Origin: CAZGMJ01 sp964526785
GTDB lineage: Bacteria > Planctomycetota > Phycisphaerae > Sedimentisphaerales > Anaerobacaceae
Length of the DNA stretch: 64,000 nt
Direction: 5' to 3'
NCBI GenBank assembly: GCA_964526785.1
Contig: CAZGMJ010000002.1
Span: 137,762 to 201,761 of the forward strand
Shown: positions 51,129 to 59,578 of the stretch, one piece after another
How positions within the stretch are numbered: position 1 is the stretch's first letter
How the letters are laid out: every line of letters begins with the position of its first letter
Notes under the pieces: generated by a model
The model's input: only the letters and a program-made list of their open reading frames with translations
Told to the model about the DNA's origin: nothing
Database searches by the model: none
Translations under genes and position numbers: made by a program

Positions 51129-52094
51129 ATGAAGACCAACATTCTGCTCACAGCGATCGCCAGGAACGTATGCGTCGGCCTCGTCGTGCTGTTAATCTGT
51201 GCGTCGTCCGGATGCATGTCGGTTCACACATACAAGAGCAGTATAGGAGTCACTCATGATGCCCAGGGGGCCGCCCTGGAGGTTGACGGCCGTGTTCTGG
51301 CCCGCTACTGGTACGAATCGGTCCCCTATAAACCCTACGTGCGGGAGCTTAACTCGCCTTCTGGTGTAAATGTGGTGCGCGACAATGTCCCCGACCACCT
51401 CCACCATCACGGCCTGATGTACGCTGTCGCAGTCGACGGCGTCAATTTCTGGGAAGAACAGAAACAGCCCGGCGTGCAGAAGAACCTTGGCGTTGGAGAC
51501 ATCGTGCGGATTGGCGATATGAAAATGGCCGGTATTCAACAGAAACTGAACTGGATCAAATCCGAAGCCGGTGAAGTCCTGTTGAACGAGCAACGGGAGG
51601 TCAAAGTTCAGTTAGTGAAGTCTCAAGGCGCAACCCTCCTGACATGGAATACGATACTGGCAGTTCCGGAGGGCGGGCAATCCGCCACACTCAGCGGCAG
51701 CCACTACTTCGGGCTCGGCATGCGTTTTGTCGAATCCATGGACGCCGTCGGTGCATTCAGTAATGCGGACAATAAACCGGGCCGGATATTCCGCGGGCAG
51801 GAACGTCTGGTCGAATCCGACTGGTGTGCCTACGCCGCCGAAGCCGACGGCAAACCGGTCACCGTCGCCATGTTTGGCGATCCTGCTAATACCCGCCACC
51901 CGACGACCTGGTTCACAATGGCCAAACCCTTTGCCTACCTCTCAGCGACGCTGAACCTCCACGAAGAGCCTTTGCAAATAGCATCCGGCCGGCCGTTGAA
52001 TCTCCGATATGGCGTGGCCGTCTGGGATGGACATGTGGGAAATCAGGCCATTGAGAGCCTCTATGAAACGTGGCTGAAGAAGGCCTCCAAATAG
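51129..52094 (+). CDS. PmoA-family (DUF6807) lipoprotein
   Basis: A 321-residue protein of the family named PmoA, which is unrelated to the real methane monooxygenase subunit in function. It begins with a lipoprotein signal (hydrophobic part, then SSGC), so it is probably lipid-anchored in the envelope. The family hallmark DHLHHHGL near residue 95 is present, with further histidines suggesting a metal or sugar-processing site. These proteins often accompany oxidoreductases and sugar isomerases in Planctomycetes, as here. ATG 51129 has GGAAGGG upstream. Confidence 0.82.
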   Translation: MKTNILLTAIARNVCVGLVVLLICASSGCMSVHTYKSSIGVTHDAQGAALEVDGRVLARYWYESVPYKPYVRELNSPSGVNVVRDNVPDHLHHHGLMYAVAVDGVNFWEEQKQPGVQKNLGVGDIVRIGDMKMAGIQQKLNWIKSEAGEVLLNEQREVKVQLVKSQGATLLTWNTILAVPEGGQSATLSGSHYFGLGMRFVESMDAVGAFSNADNKPGRIFRGQERLVESDWCAYAAEADGKPVTVAMFGDPANTRHPTTWFTMAKPFAYLSATLNLHEEPLQIASGRPLNLRYGVAVWDGHVGNQAIESLYETWLKKASK

Positions 52095-52297
52095 ACTCTT
52101 CCTGGCGGCATGTTGCCGACTTCCACGCTCCCACGCCTTGCCGTGCGCCTCTGTACAATGGGCCAGGCAGAGGAATCGACGTGAATGGACCCAGTGGCGA
52201 TCCCAAATCTGCGGTTGCACATCGCCGGCATATTGATAAGCTGTTATCCACGTATGCAAAACAGACGGACACCAATAACCCGAAAGGAGCCCGAACG

Positions 52298-54082
52298 ATG
52301 AATACGAAAGTTCATATTATGCTGGTCTTCGCCGTCCTCACGCTTGTCCCAACCGCACAGGCCGAAGACGACCGAACAGCCGAGATCCGCGAAAGACGCC
52401 ACAGAATCGAGCAGTTGCGCATGGAAGCCCGCCAAGCCGAAGAAAAGGCCGAGTTGTTGCGCCTGGAGGCCGGAGAAATCGAGCGGCAGCTTGCCGAAGA
52501 GAATGCCGCAGAGTCCGCGACGTTTCATGCCGAGCAGGTATACGCACAACTGGCCGATCTGGAAGAAAAGGCGGCCCAGGCCGAGCGCGAGGGACGGCCG
52601 GAAGTTGCCCGCGAGATTCGCAGGAACATGGATAGGCTCGCACGCAAGGTGCCCGCCGGCAGAATACGTATCGAGAAATGGGACGTCGACAAGTTCGACC
52701 GGCGGGAACCGCGCCCGGACAATCGGGAGGCCGGCAAACTGCTGGCTAGAATCGAAGGCGTCGGACGAGCGCTCCGGCCGGAACGGTATCCTGAGGCTCA
52801 TCACGCCGAGCACGAACAAGCCGAGCGCCGACATGTCGAACGGGAATTGGACAGACTGAGAGAACTCGCCGAACGAGCCGAGCGCCAAGGACGTCCCGCC
52901 GAAGCACGGGAACTCCACCAGGAACTCCGCCGCCTCGAACACAAGGCCGCTTCGTCCGAACCGCGACCCCGCAAAGACCCCTTGCATCAGGCGGAACTCC
53001 ACCTCGAAGAGATCGAAAACCGCATGCGGGATGCAAGGCAGCGGGGCGACCGGGACGCTGTGCACGCTCTTGAGGTTGAGGCCCGAGATATACGCCTTAT
53101 GATGGAGACAGAACGCGAAAACCGCCGAATGGCTGAGAAACTGCAAGCCATGGAGCGCGAACTGGCCGAATTGAACGAAGCCGCTGAAATAGCCGCACGC
53201 GAAGGTCGACAGGATGAGGCACGCCGACTCCACGACGAAGCGATGCATTTCTCACGCGAAATCGAAGAACGTCACCATGCGATGCAGCAGCGCGGGCGCC
53301 GGCAGGCCCGACATCATTTGGAACGGCTGAAACATGAAGCACGCCATGCCGAAGAGCAGGGCCGCCATGATGATGCAGGTCGCCTGCGGGCCGAGCTCGA
53401 AGAAGTTGAAAGACACCTCCGCCGGGACAAGCACCGTCACCGGATGGCCGAAGTCGCCGGCCGCCTCCATAGAGTTATGGAGCAGGTCAGCCATGCATAC
53501 GAGCAGGCACTGGAGCATGAAGATTACGATAGGGCCGAGCAGCTCTGTCGGCTCACGGGCCGAGCCGTCGAACAGATTGAGTCGCGGTTCGAAAAAGAAC
53601 AGCCCGTTCGCCCTGAATCGCCGCGCGAGCGATCGGAAAATCCCTCCTCGCCCCCGTCGGCCGAAAGACACGTTGGCGTCATGCTCAGGGTGCCTCCCCA
53701 GGCGCAACTGAATCCGAGGGAAACACGCCGGGAGAAAGACGAACTGAAGCGCACGGCCGAGCAACTCGAAGAAAAAGGCTGGCGGGAAGAAGCCGATATC
53801 ATCCGCCGCGAGATCGACATCATGGATCGCCAGACTCGCGAGCGCCCGGAGGAACATCGTCGCCGCGGCACAAGCAGAGCCGACGCAAGGGACGAATCCG
53901 CCCCGCAAGATAGCGTGGAACGAATAACCGATTGGCAGATTCCGGCCACATCGCAGGGCACAGGACCCGTTGCAGCGCCCGGCAACCTCGAAAGACAGGT
54001 CCGGACGCTGGCCGAGGCCGTCGACCATCTCCGCCGCGAAATGGGTGAGCTGCGCCAAATGGTCAAAAAGAAAGTCCGTTGA
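52298..54082 (+). CDS. Exported long coiled-coil protein
   Basis: A 594-residue protein with a signal peptide (1-22, ending AQA) and almost continuous charged heptads (Glu, Arg, Ala and Leu rich) from residue 25 to about 450. A less ordered Pro/Ser-rich part (about 420-560) and a final short helix follow. Repeats of the type ERAERQGRPAEARELHQELR and EEQGRHDDAGRLRAELEE recur about every 35-75 residues. It may be an envelope scaffold; no enzymatic motif is visible. ATG 52298 is preceded by AAAGGAG. A shorter upstream reading has no such site. Confidence 0.72.
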   Translation: MNTKVHIMLVFAVLTLVPTAQAEDDRTAEIRERRHRIEQLRMEARQAEEKAELLRLEAGEIERQLAEENAAESATFHAEQVYAQLADLEEKAAQAEREGRPEVAREIRRNMDRLARKVPAGRIRIEKWDVDKFDRREPRPDNREAGKLLARIEGVGRALRPERYPEAHHAEHEQAERRHVERELDRLRELAERAERQGRPAEARELHQELRRLEHKAASSEPRPRKDPLHQAELHLEEIENRMRDARQRGDRDAVHALEVEARDIRLMMETERENRRMAEKLQAMERELAELNEAAEIAAREGRQDEARRLHDEAMHFSREIEERHHAMQQRGRRQARHHLERLKHEARHAEEQGRHDDAGRLRAELEEVERHLRRDKHRHRMAEVAGRLHRVMEQVSHAYEQALEHEDYDRAEQLCRLTGRAVEQIESRFEKEQPVRPESPRERSENPSSPPSAERHVGVMLRVPPQAQLNPRETRREKDELKRTAEQLEEKGWREEADIIRREIDIMDRQTRERPEEHRRRGTSRADARDESAPQDSVERITDWQIPATSQGTGPVAAPGNLERQVRTLAEAVDHLRREMGELRQMVKKKVR

Positions 54083-54259
54083 CAGCCTCGTAAGGTTGAG
54101 TGCCCGCTTTCCATATGTGCCCGGATGCATTCCGCAGCGTTGGCCGCAGTAGCTCTATGGCCCCGTAATGCTATCGGACGGTTGCCGCGTATTCATCGTA
54201 AGTCCATTTCCTGCAAGGGGCTATGCGCCAAGCCTTCCCCGCGCGCCGAGCGATTTCAA
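54083..54259. other. Intergenic DNA before the GGDEF gene, no gene recognised
   Basis: First part of the 472-base gap 54083-54554. I see no coding frame and no RNA gene. The motif CCATATG occurs near 54110, 54275 and 54445. I searched for a cyclic-di-GMP riboswitch pattern in the later leader and saw none. Confidence 0.3.
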
Positions 54260-54301
54260 TTGACTCATGGGCTGCCATATGATACCATATATGCGTATGG
54301 T
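54260..54301 (+). promoter_or_regulatory. Candidate promoter with operator-like inverted repeat, upstream of GGDEF gene
   Basis: TTGACT (54260-54265) and TACCAT (54283-54288) have a 17-base spacer. An inverted repeat ACCATA-TATGCG-TATGGT (54284-54301) covers the -10 and the start near 54295. The leader to the GGDEF start would be about 260 bases. Confidence 0.4.
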
Positions 54302-54554
54302 AGGTGTCTGTTCTGTGCGCTGAGATTCGTACACAGAAAGTGAGTAGGGTGTATAAGTTGTCATATCTCACTGCTGGTTCGCCGGCCCGGTACGTTGTGC
54401 AGGTTCTGATCGTGCAGATGCGCCGCTCTGGCTGCTCCACTATGCCATATGTTTGAATATCGGAAAAGCTGCTCAGTTGCTTGCCGGGCAGAGCAAACGT
54501 GGCTCGACCCCGAAAAGCAGGCAGCACGCGGCAGCGAGACTTGAATCTAACCGG

Positions 54555-55655
54555 ATGAATGACAGAAACGACAAACGAAGCTTCGACTGGGCAGGCCGTA
54601 GAATCCTTCTGGTTGGAGATGTCGAAAGGGTATTCCTCGATGCCGTCGCCATCGAAGATGACCATGTGGCGGTTTGCGACGATCTTCTCGATGGCGTTGA
54701 CGCCTCGGCCGAGGAAGATTTCTGCGCCGTCGGTGTGGTGTTGTCGACTGCGAGAAGCGGTCTGGCCTGTGCCCTCGAGGCGTTGCGCGACAACTGCGAC
54801 GGCCGCATCATTCTTCTGGCCCAGATGCACGAAGAACCGTCCGCCATCAACCTTGCCCGTTCCGGTGCAAACGGCAGCCGCCTCGCCGATGACTACGTAA
54901 TATGCCCCACCCGCTTTTCCGATTTCCTCAAATCGCTTTCCTCTCTGATGATCGCACCCGCCGCGCAACCGCCCGCGGTGGCTGTGTCCAGTTCGCAGAC
55001 GGCTGTCGCCCGGCCCGCGCATTCCGACCAGACCCTCCGAAAACGAATCGAGGTGCTCGAAAAACTCGCCACTGAGGACGATCTGACCGGTCTGAAGAAT
55101 CGTCGATACATCTGGGAATTCGCCCGACAAATCATCGAACGGGCCAAAAAGATGAAGGGACGCGTGACGCTCCTGCTTTTCGATATCGACAACTTCAAAC
55201 GATACAATGACAACTACGGCCACAGTGCCGGCGACGCTATCTTGAAACAGACCGCCGCGCTCATCCAGCAATGCTGCCGAAAACACGATGTAGTCGGACG
55301 AATCGGAGGAGATGAATTCGCGGTGCTCTTCTGGGATGACCCCAAACGCCGGCAGAACTCTTCGAAGCAGGAACGACGCTCGACCGGAGCCGATCACCCA
55401 ACCGAGGCAATCCTGGTGGCCAAACGGCTGGTCCGGGAACTGGAACAAACAGACCTCGCCGACTTCGGCGATCTGGGCCCCGGCGGCAAAGGCGTGCTCG
55501 CTGTCAGCGGCGGACTTGCAAGTTTCCCGCGGGACGGCGCAACGATCGAACAAATATTCGAACAGGCGGACAAAGCCCTCCTGCAGGCCAAACGCAGCGG
55601 CAAGAACCGAATATACCTCGTTGGCACGCCGAGCGGCGACATTGCTAAGATGTAG
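54555..55655 (+). CDS. Diguanylate cyclase with degenerate receiver-like N-terminus
   Basis: A 366-residue cytoplasmic protein. The N-terminal 130 residues resemble a receiver fold (RILLVGDV, IILLAQMH) without the phosphorylatable aspartate pattern, so it may be a degenerate REC domain. A linker of about 45 residues leads to a complete GGDEF domain, with the active site GRIGGDEFAVLF (about 255-266) and the inhibitory RxxD site (RKHD) five residues before it, so the enzyme should make cyclic-di-GMP and be feedback-inhibited. An insertion with KQERRST follows the core. The ATG has no strong ribosome site. Confidence 0.87.
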   Translation: MNDRNDKRSFDWAGRRILLVGDVERVFLDAVAIEDDHVAVCDDLLDGVDASAEEDFCAVGVVLSTARSGLACALEALRDNCDGRIILLAQMHEEPSAINLARSGANGSRLADDYVICPTRFSDFLKSLSSLMIAPAAQPPAVAVSSSQTAVARPAHSDQTLRKRIEVLEKLATEDDLTGLKNRRYIWEFARQIIERAKKMKGRVTLLLFDIDNFKRYNDNYGHSAGDAILKQTAALIQQCCRKHDVVGRIGGDEFAVLFWDDPKRRQNSSKQERRSTGADHPTEAILVAKRLVRELEQTDLADFGDLGPGGKGVLAVSGGLASFPRDGATIEQIFEQADKALLQAKRSGKNRIYLVGTPSGDIAKM

Positions 55656-55775
55656 TCATCGATATGGACAAGCCCGCAGCCTCGCACGCGACAAAACCAC
55701 CCTCTGGATTTATCCGCCGCAGAATCTCCATGCACTCCTTCTCCGCTGAAGAAGACCTGACCTGGCCCTCTATCG

Positions 55776-56981
55776 TCAGTTGAGCCTCTCGGTCTGCGTC
55801 GGTCCCATCAGTCTGTACCGGATACCTCTCCACTGAATCGTACGCCCGAATGCCGACGAAACAATCAGCCCCAACATCAGAATCGACCAAAGCCACGACA
55901 AGCCGATATCCGCCCACGCCGCTGCCCGCATCTGGTCGCGATACGCTTCGAGCATCTTGCCAATCATCCGCTGCCGTACCAGCGCTCGAACAATCTGGCA
56001 AAGCACGAACGTCGCCGGCACCGCCGCATACAGCCAGAATCGCTCCGCACCAACGCTGGCTGCATAGATCGCCGCAATCAGCCCGCCCCAGAGCCCAATC
56101 ACCGAGAAAAGGCTGCTCACCAGCCCGAAGACCCACGTTCCCGGCCGTGTGATGCGCGTAATAAGAAACTGACGCCGCCCGAATTCCAGCAAACCGGACC
56201 AGTTCGTGCTCTCATGAGTCGCCACGATACATGCCGGTATGAAGGCCAGCTTCATCCCCGCCTTCTTGACCGCATACGTCAGCGACAGATCGTCGCTCAG
56301 GGCGTGCTCCCACATCCCTTCGAGCCCGATCTTCTCGAACGTCTCGATGGTGATGGCCATCGAACCGCCCCACGCCTGATTGAACGGCGTGTTGCCCAGC
56401 AACTGAGCGACCTTTGCATTCATGGACGAAAGGGCCAGCGACGCCAGGTTGTTCCGCCCCGGCACAAACCATCGATACCCCGTTGCCGCTCCGTATCGGT
56501 CCTGCCGAAGCGGCCACAACAGATGCCGAAGCCAAGTCGCTCGCAGACAGGCATCGGAATCCCCGAAGGCCAGCGCGTCAACATCCTTCGGTGCATTGCG
56601 ATAGCAGTACAGCAGATTGTGCACCTTCTGCCCGCTCGACGTCGCCTTGCCCGCAACCAGAATCCGCACGCCCTGGGCCTTCGAACGCTCCGACAACTTA
56701 TCCTTCAGTGTATGTAATCGCTCGTAAGCCGCATCGCCCTCATCCTCCACAACGAACCACAACAGGAAATTGTCATAATCCTGATCGTAGAAAGAAGCGA
56801 TGTTCTGGTCGAAATTCTCGTCCAGCCCCTTGCAGGGCACGATCACAAGCGTCCGCAATTCGCACCACAACCGCGGCTTGCCGAACTTCACCAGGTTAAA
56901 ACGGTAGTTGTTCCACGCCTGCAACAGAAAGAACAACTGTATGCCGATGGCGGTTGCTGCAATGTAGTCGTACCAGTACAT
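55776..56981 (-). CDS. Membrane glycosyltransferase, family 2/21-like
   Basis: A 401-residue membrane glycosyltransferase. An N-terminal helix (about 7-25) is followed by a GT-A domain with PCKGLDENF, the DxD-like FGDSDA (about residue 140), the Asp pair in LSDDLSL (about 225) and the RRQFL motif of the ceramide glucosyltransferase-like group, then four membrane helices at the C-terminus. It may glycosylate a membrane lipid or hopanoid. ATG 56981 is selected over an upstream reading of 55 unconserved residues. It follows the phosphatase gene by about 190 bases. Confidence 0.85.
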   Translation of the reverse strand: MYWYDYIAATAIGIQLFFLLQAWNNYRFNLVKFGKPRLWCELRTLVIVPCKGLDENFDQNIASFYDQDYDNFLLWFVVEDEGDAAYERLHTLKDKLSERSKAQGVRILVAGKATSSGQKVHNLLYCYRNAPKDVDALAFGDSDACLRATWLRHLLWPLRQDRYGAATGYRWFVPGRNNLASLALSSMNAKVAQLLGNTPFNQAWGGSMAITIETFEKIGLEGMWEHALSDDLSLTYAVKKAGMKLAFIPACIVATHESTNWSGLLEFGRRQFLITRITRPGTWVFGLVSSLFSVIGLWGGLIAAIYAASVGAERFWLYAAVPATFVLCQIVRALVRQRMIGKMLEAYRDQMRAAAWADIGLSWLWSILMLGLIVSSAFGRTIQWRGIRYRLMGPTQTERLN

Positions 56982-57167
56982 CGATGGAGGCTTGCCTTTC
57001 TCCTCATGCCGATCCACGTTTCTGTCACCCGCCGCGGCGACGACCGCAACACGGAGCAGGATTTTACCGCATCGAGCGGTTTTTGCACGCGAAAACCGGC
57101 CCCGAACGTGGGCGAACGATAAAACCGGACGAACGAACCCCCGCAAACGGCCGCCGGACAGCCCCCG

Positions 57168-58016
57168 TCAGGAAATGGAAGTCAACGGGACAATCGACTC
57201 AACAAGCTCGTCGGCCGTGTATGACCTGCCAAGATCGATTGGCAAGAGCGTTCCGTGATTGTGTTCGCAGGCCAGGATTATGCAATTCCTGCCCGTCTTG
57301 CACCACCCCTGCTCTTGTGGCTGATGGCCGAGCACGAAAACATCGACATCGAACGCCTCGCCCATCTTGTCGAGCAACTCCTGACTGTGCCGCCGCCCCC
57401 ACGTCAGCAGATACGCCGAGCCCGGCCGCACCAGATCGTTGATCTTCAAAGGCCTGCTCATGATCCCCGGATCGAATTTCTCCACGTTCCGATCCGCCGG
57501 CAACGAATGCGATACCCATATCCTGTTCGCACACCGAATCGCCAGCGGCTGCGAGAACAGAAACTGCTGCAACGCGAGCATCACCTGCCTGTTTGCTCCG
57601 TCGAACTCCGCCTCCATCGCCAACTGCATCGAACGGTTCATCTCCTTGCCGTTCTTCATGACTTCCGTGTTGTTGATCACCGCCGTATCGTGATTGCCCA
57701 GAATCATATGCACCTGATCCGGATACTCCAGCTTGTATCGGATCACGTCGAAAAGCAGCTTGTACGACAGACAGCCGCCCTGCGGGTCCTCGGGCCCGCC
57801 GTGTATGATCTCGTGCAGAACCACGTGCCTGTCACTGTGGTTCGCCAGATCGGCGTACGCCGCGATGCGTTCGAAATTGCGCCGATGCCCGTGAATATCG
57901 CCCGTGGCAATAAGACTGCCTTCGCTGGGAAGTTCGATGACATTGCCACGGCGGAACGTGTCCGTGCTGTTGGCCTCAGCGCCCGTTTTCAGCAGATTTA
58001 TGATTGTTTGAGGCAT
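57168..58016 (-). CDS. Calcineurin-like metallophosphoesterase
   Basis: A 282-residue phosphoesterase with the motif set GDIHGH (about residue 39), the substituted HGGPEDP in place of the usual GDxxDRG, GNHD (about 107) and a final GHQPQ. The replaced second motif (the loop with EIIHGGP) is notable, since it normally supplies a bridging Asp. It overlaps the 3' end of the kinase gene by 41 bases, so they are translationally coupled, and a kinase-phosphatase pair acting on shared substrates is likely. Confidence 0.85.
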   Translation of the reverse strand: MPQTIINLLKTGAEANSTDTFRRGNVIELPSEGSLIATGDIHGHRRNFERIAAYADLANHSDRHVVLHEIIHGGPEDPQGGCLSYKLLFDVIRYKLEYPDQVHMILGNHDTAVINNTEVMKNGKEMNRSMQLAMEAEFDGANRQVMLALQQFLFSQPLAIRCANRIWVSHSLPADRNVEKFDPGIMSRPLKINDLVRPGSAYLLTWGRRHSQELLDKMGEAFDVDVFVLGHQPQEQGWCKTGRNCIILACEHNHGTLLPIDLGRSYTADELVESIVPLTSIS

Positions 58017-58857
58017 GCCTGTTGTTCTTGAGTTTGCCGCCGAAAATGTTGTGGACCATCAGATCCAGTCGTTGAATCACCGCCATCATATTCGATGGCC
58101 GATTGACCGGATCCTCCTCAATGCAGTCCATTACGAGCCTCGACAGACTCGCAGGCAACTGCGGCTTGATTTCATGTGGACTGCGGCGAGGTTCGACAAC
58201 CGGAATGCCGAACTTGTTCTTCTTCGGAATCAGTGTCGGAGCGTGCTTTCCCGTCAGCGCCCAGTACATCGTCGCCCCGAGATTGAAGATGTCGGTTTTC
58301 GGACCCAGCGGCTTGCGCTTCACCTGCTCCGGTGCGATATAATCCGGCGTGCCCTGAATCCGCGACTTCACCGTGCCGATCTTGCAGCTCTGACCCAGAT
58401 CGATGATCTTGATGCTTCCCGACTTGCTCAAAAGGATGTTGTTCGGCTTCATATCGCAATGCACGAACCCCTGCTGATGCATCGCATTCATTGCCGTCGC
58501 CACCAGCCGGAACAACAGCAGAACATCACCGAGACTCAGCGTCGAGCACGTTTCCAGGTTCCTGCCCTCGAAATACTCCATCGAAAGCAGTACTTCCCGC
58601 GTCTTGAACATGCTCCGCACCTTCCGGAGCTTGTAGCACTTGCGGATGTAGGGATGATCCACCCGCCGCGCCACGCGATATTCGGTCTCCACCTGCTCGA
58701 AAACCCGCACATCCTCCGGTTTTTCGTAAATCACCCGCTTCAGCGCAACCCGGCTCTCGTCCTCTTCGTCCGTCGCCAGGTAGATCGTGCTGCGCGCACC
58801 GGTCCCGATCCGCTTGAGAATCGTAAAACCGCCTATGTCCAGTATGTCTTTTGCCAT
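57976..58857 (-). CDS. Ser/Thr protein kinase (PknB/Hanks-type)
   Basis: A 293-residue kinase without membrane anchor or extra domains. The glycine loop is RIGTGARSTIY, the ATP-binding Lys is in VALKRV, the catalytic loop is HCDMKPNN (about residue 133) and the activation segment opens with DLG in place of DFG, followed by GTPDYIAPE. All residues needed for catalysis are present. The last 25 residues are basic and poorly ordered. It is the first gene of the leftward unit kinase-phosphatase-glycosyltransferase. Confidence 0.9.
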   Translation of the reverse strand: MAKDILDIGGFTILKRIGTGARSTIYLATDEEDESRVALKRVIYEKPEDVRVFEQVETEYRVARRVDHPYIRKCYKLRKVRSMFKTREVLLSMEYFEGRNLETCSTLSLGDVLLLFRLVATAMNAMHQQGFVHCDMKPNNILLSKSGSIKIIDLGQSCKIGTVKSRIQGTPDYIAPEQVKRKPLGPKTDIFNLGATMYWALTGKHAPTLIPKKNKFGIPVVEPRRSPHEIKPQLPASLSRLVMDCIEEDPVNRPSNMMAVIQRLDLMVHNIFGGKLKNNRHASNNHKSAENGR

Positions 58858-59155
58858 CGTAAAACGAAAACTCCGGGCCGCGATACCACCGCCACCTCTA
58901 TCAGATGCGCTTTAACAGCCGGATGTTCCGGCAAATCTTCGCATCGCCTGTACTGCTCCAGAGTATAGGACGTATCATACCGTCCATCCTTCCAAAGTTT
59001 ATGCATCGGTGCCCAAAATGCGCACAATCCTGTATATATCGAACCGTGGAGTGCTTCACTTGAGCAGCCGGGAACCCGGTATTATACAGAAATCCCGCTG
59101 AAATTCCACCCTCGTCCCGTTTTTTTCCTATTCTCCCACTCTCCCCAGATATCAC
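58858..59155. other. Intergenic DNA between the kinase gene and tRNA-Asn
   Basis: Most of the 377-base gap 58858-59234. Minus-strand TATAAT (59086-59081) with a weak GTGGAA 17 bases before it may be the kinase promoter, leaving a leader of about 215 bases. The small minus-strand frames here have no coding character. Confidence 0.3.
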
Positions 59156-59183
59156 TTGACAAAATCCCCGAAATCCGGATAAT
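59156..59183 (+). promoter_or_regulatory. tRNA-Asn promoter
   Basis: TTGACA (59156-59161), 16-base spacer and GATAAT (59178-59183) give a start near 59190, 45 bases before the tRNA. This single promoter would also transcribe the GIY-YIG gene behind the tRNA. Confidence 0.65.
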
Positions 59184-59234
59184 GCTCCACACTGATACCG
59201 ACGACAACCCTTATCTGGGACGCCGTCGCGTGTT

Positions 59235-59307
59235 TCCCCGATAGCTCAATTGGTAGAGCGAGCGGCTGTTAACCGCTAGGTTGTAGGTTCGAGCCCTACT
59301 CGGGGAG
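59235..59307 (+). tRNA. tRNA-Asn, anticodon GUU
   Basis: A 73-base tRNA. The acceptor arms TCCCCGA and TCGGGGA pair fully, the anticodon stem AGCGG/CCGCT holds loop CTGTTAA (anticodon GUU), and the T-arm GTAGG-TTCGAGC-CCTAC is regular. CCA is not encoded. The start codon of the GIY-YIG gene lies two bases after the discriminator base. Confidence 0.96.
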
Positions 59308-59308
59308 T

Positions 59309-59578
59309 TTGGATAACACTGAGAGGCAATTCTGGACGTACGTTTTAGAGAATCGGGCCGGGGGATTCTACATAGGCTCGACGCAGGATCTGCAGACCCG
59401 CCTTTCGCAGCATAACGATCCGGGGGCGAAGACCAGCAAATATTGTCCAAAGAATGGCCCTTGGACTTTGGTCTGGAAAGAGGCCTTCGCAACGAGGGGG
59501 CAGGCAATGCAACGTGAGAAATTCATAAAGAGCCGCAAATCCGCCGCCTGGATCAGGCGGTACCTGCTGAAAAGGTAG
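59309..59578 (+). CDS. GIY-YIG nuclease-domain protein attached to tRNA-Asn
   Basis: An 89-residue single-domain nuclease of the UvrC/Intron-type GIY-YIG family. The motif pair is YVL and, ten residues later, YIG (in FYIGS), then the Arg in TRLSQHN and the Glu in MQREKFIKSRK near residue 70, so the active site is complete. The domain is not followed by a DNA-binding module. The best start is TTG 59309, only two bases after the tRNA end, where the acceptor sequence GGGGAG lies too close to act as a normal ribosome site. The stop TAG (59576-59578) lies in a tRNA-derived repeat. See the findings for the mobile-element interpretation. Confidence 0.85.
   Translation: MDNTERQFWTYVLENRAGGFYIGSTQDLQTRLSQHNDPGAKTSKYCPKNGPWTLVWKEAFATRGQAMQREKFIKSRKSAAWIRRYLLKR

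Noticed and set aside
54295..54554. Cyclic-di-GMP riboswitch before the GGDEF gene
   Set aside because: I found none of the conserved GEMM core pieces, and the leader shows only weak pairing.
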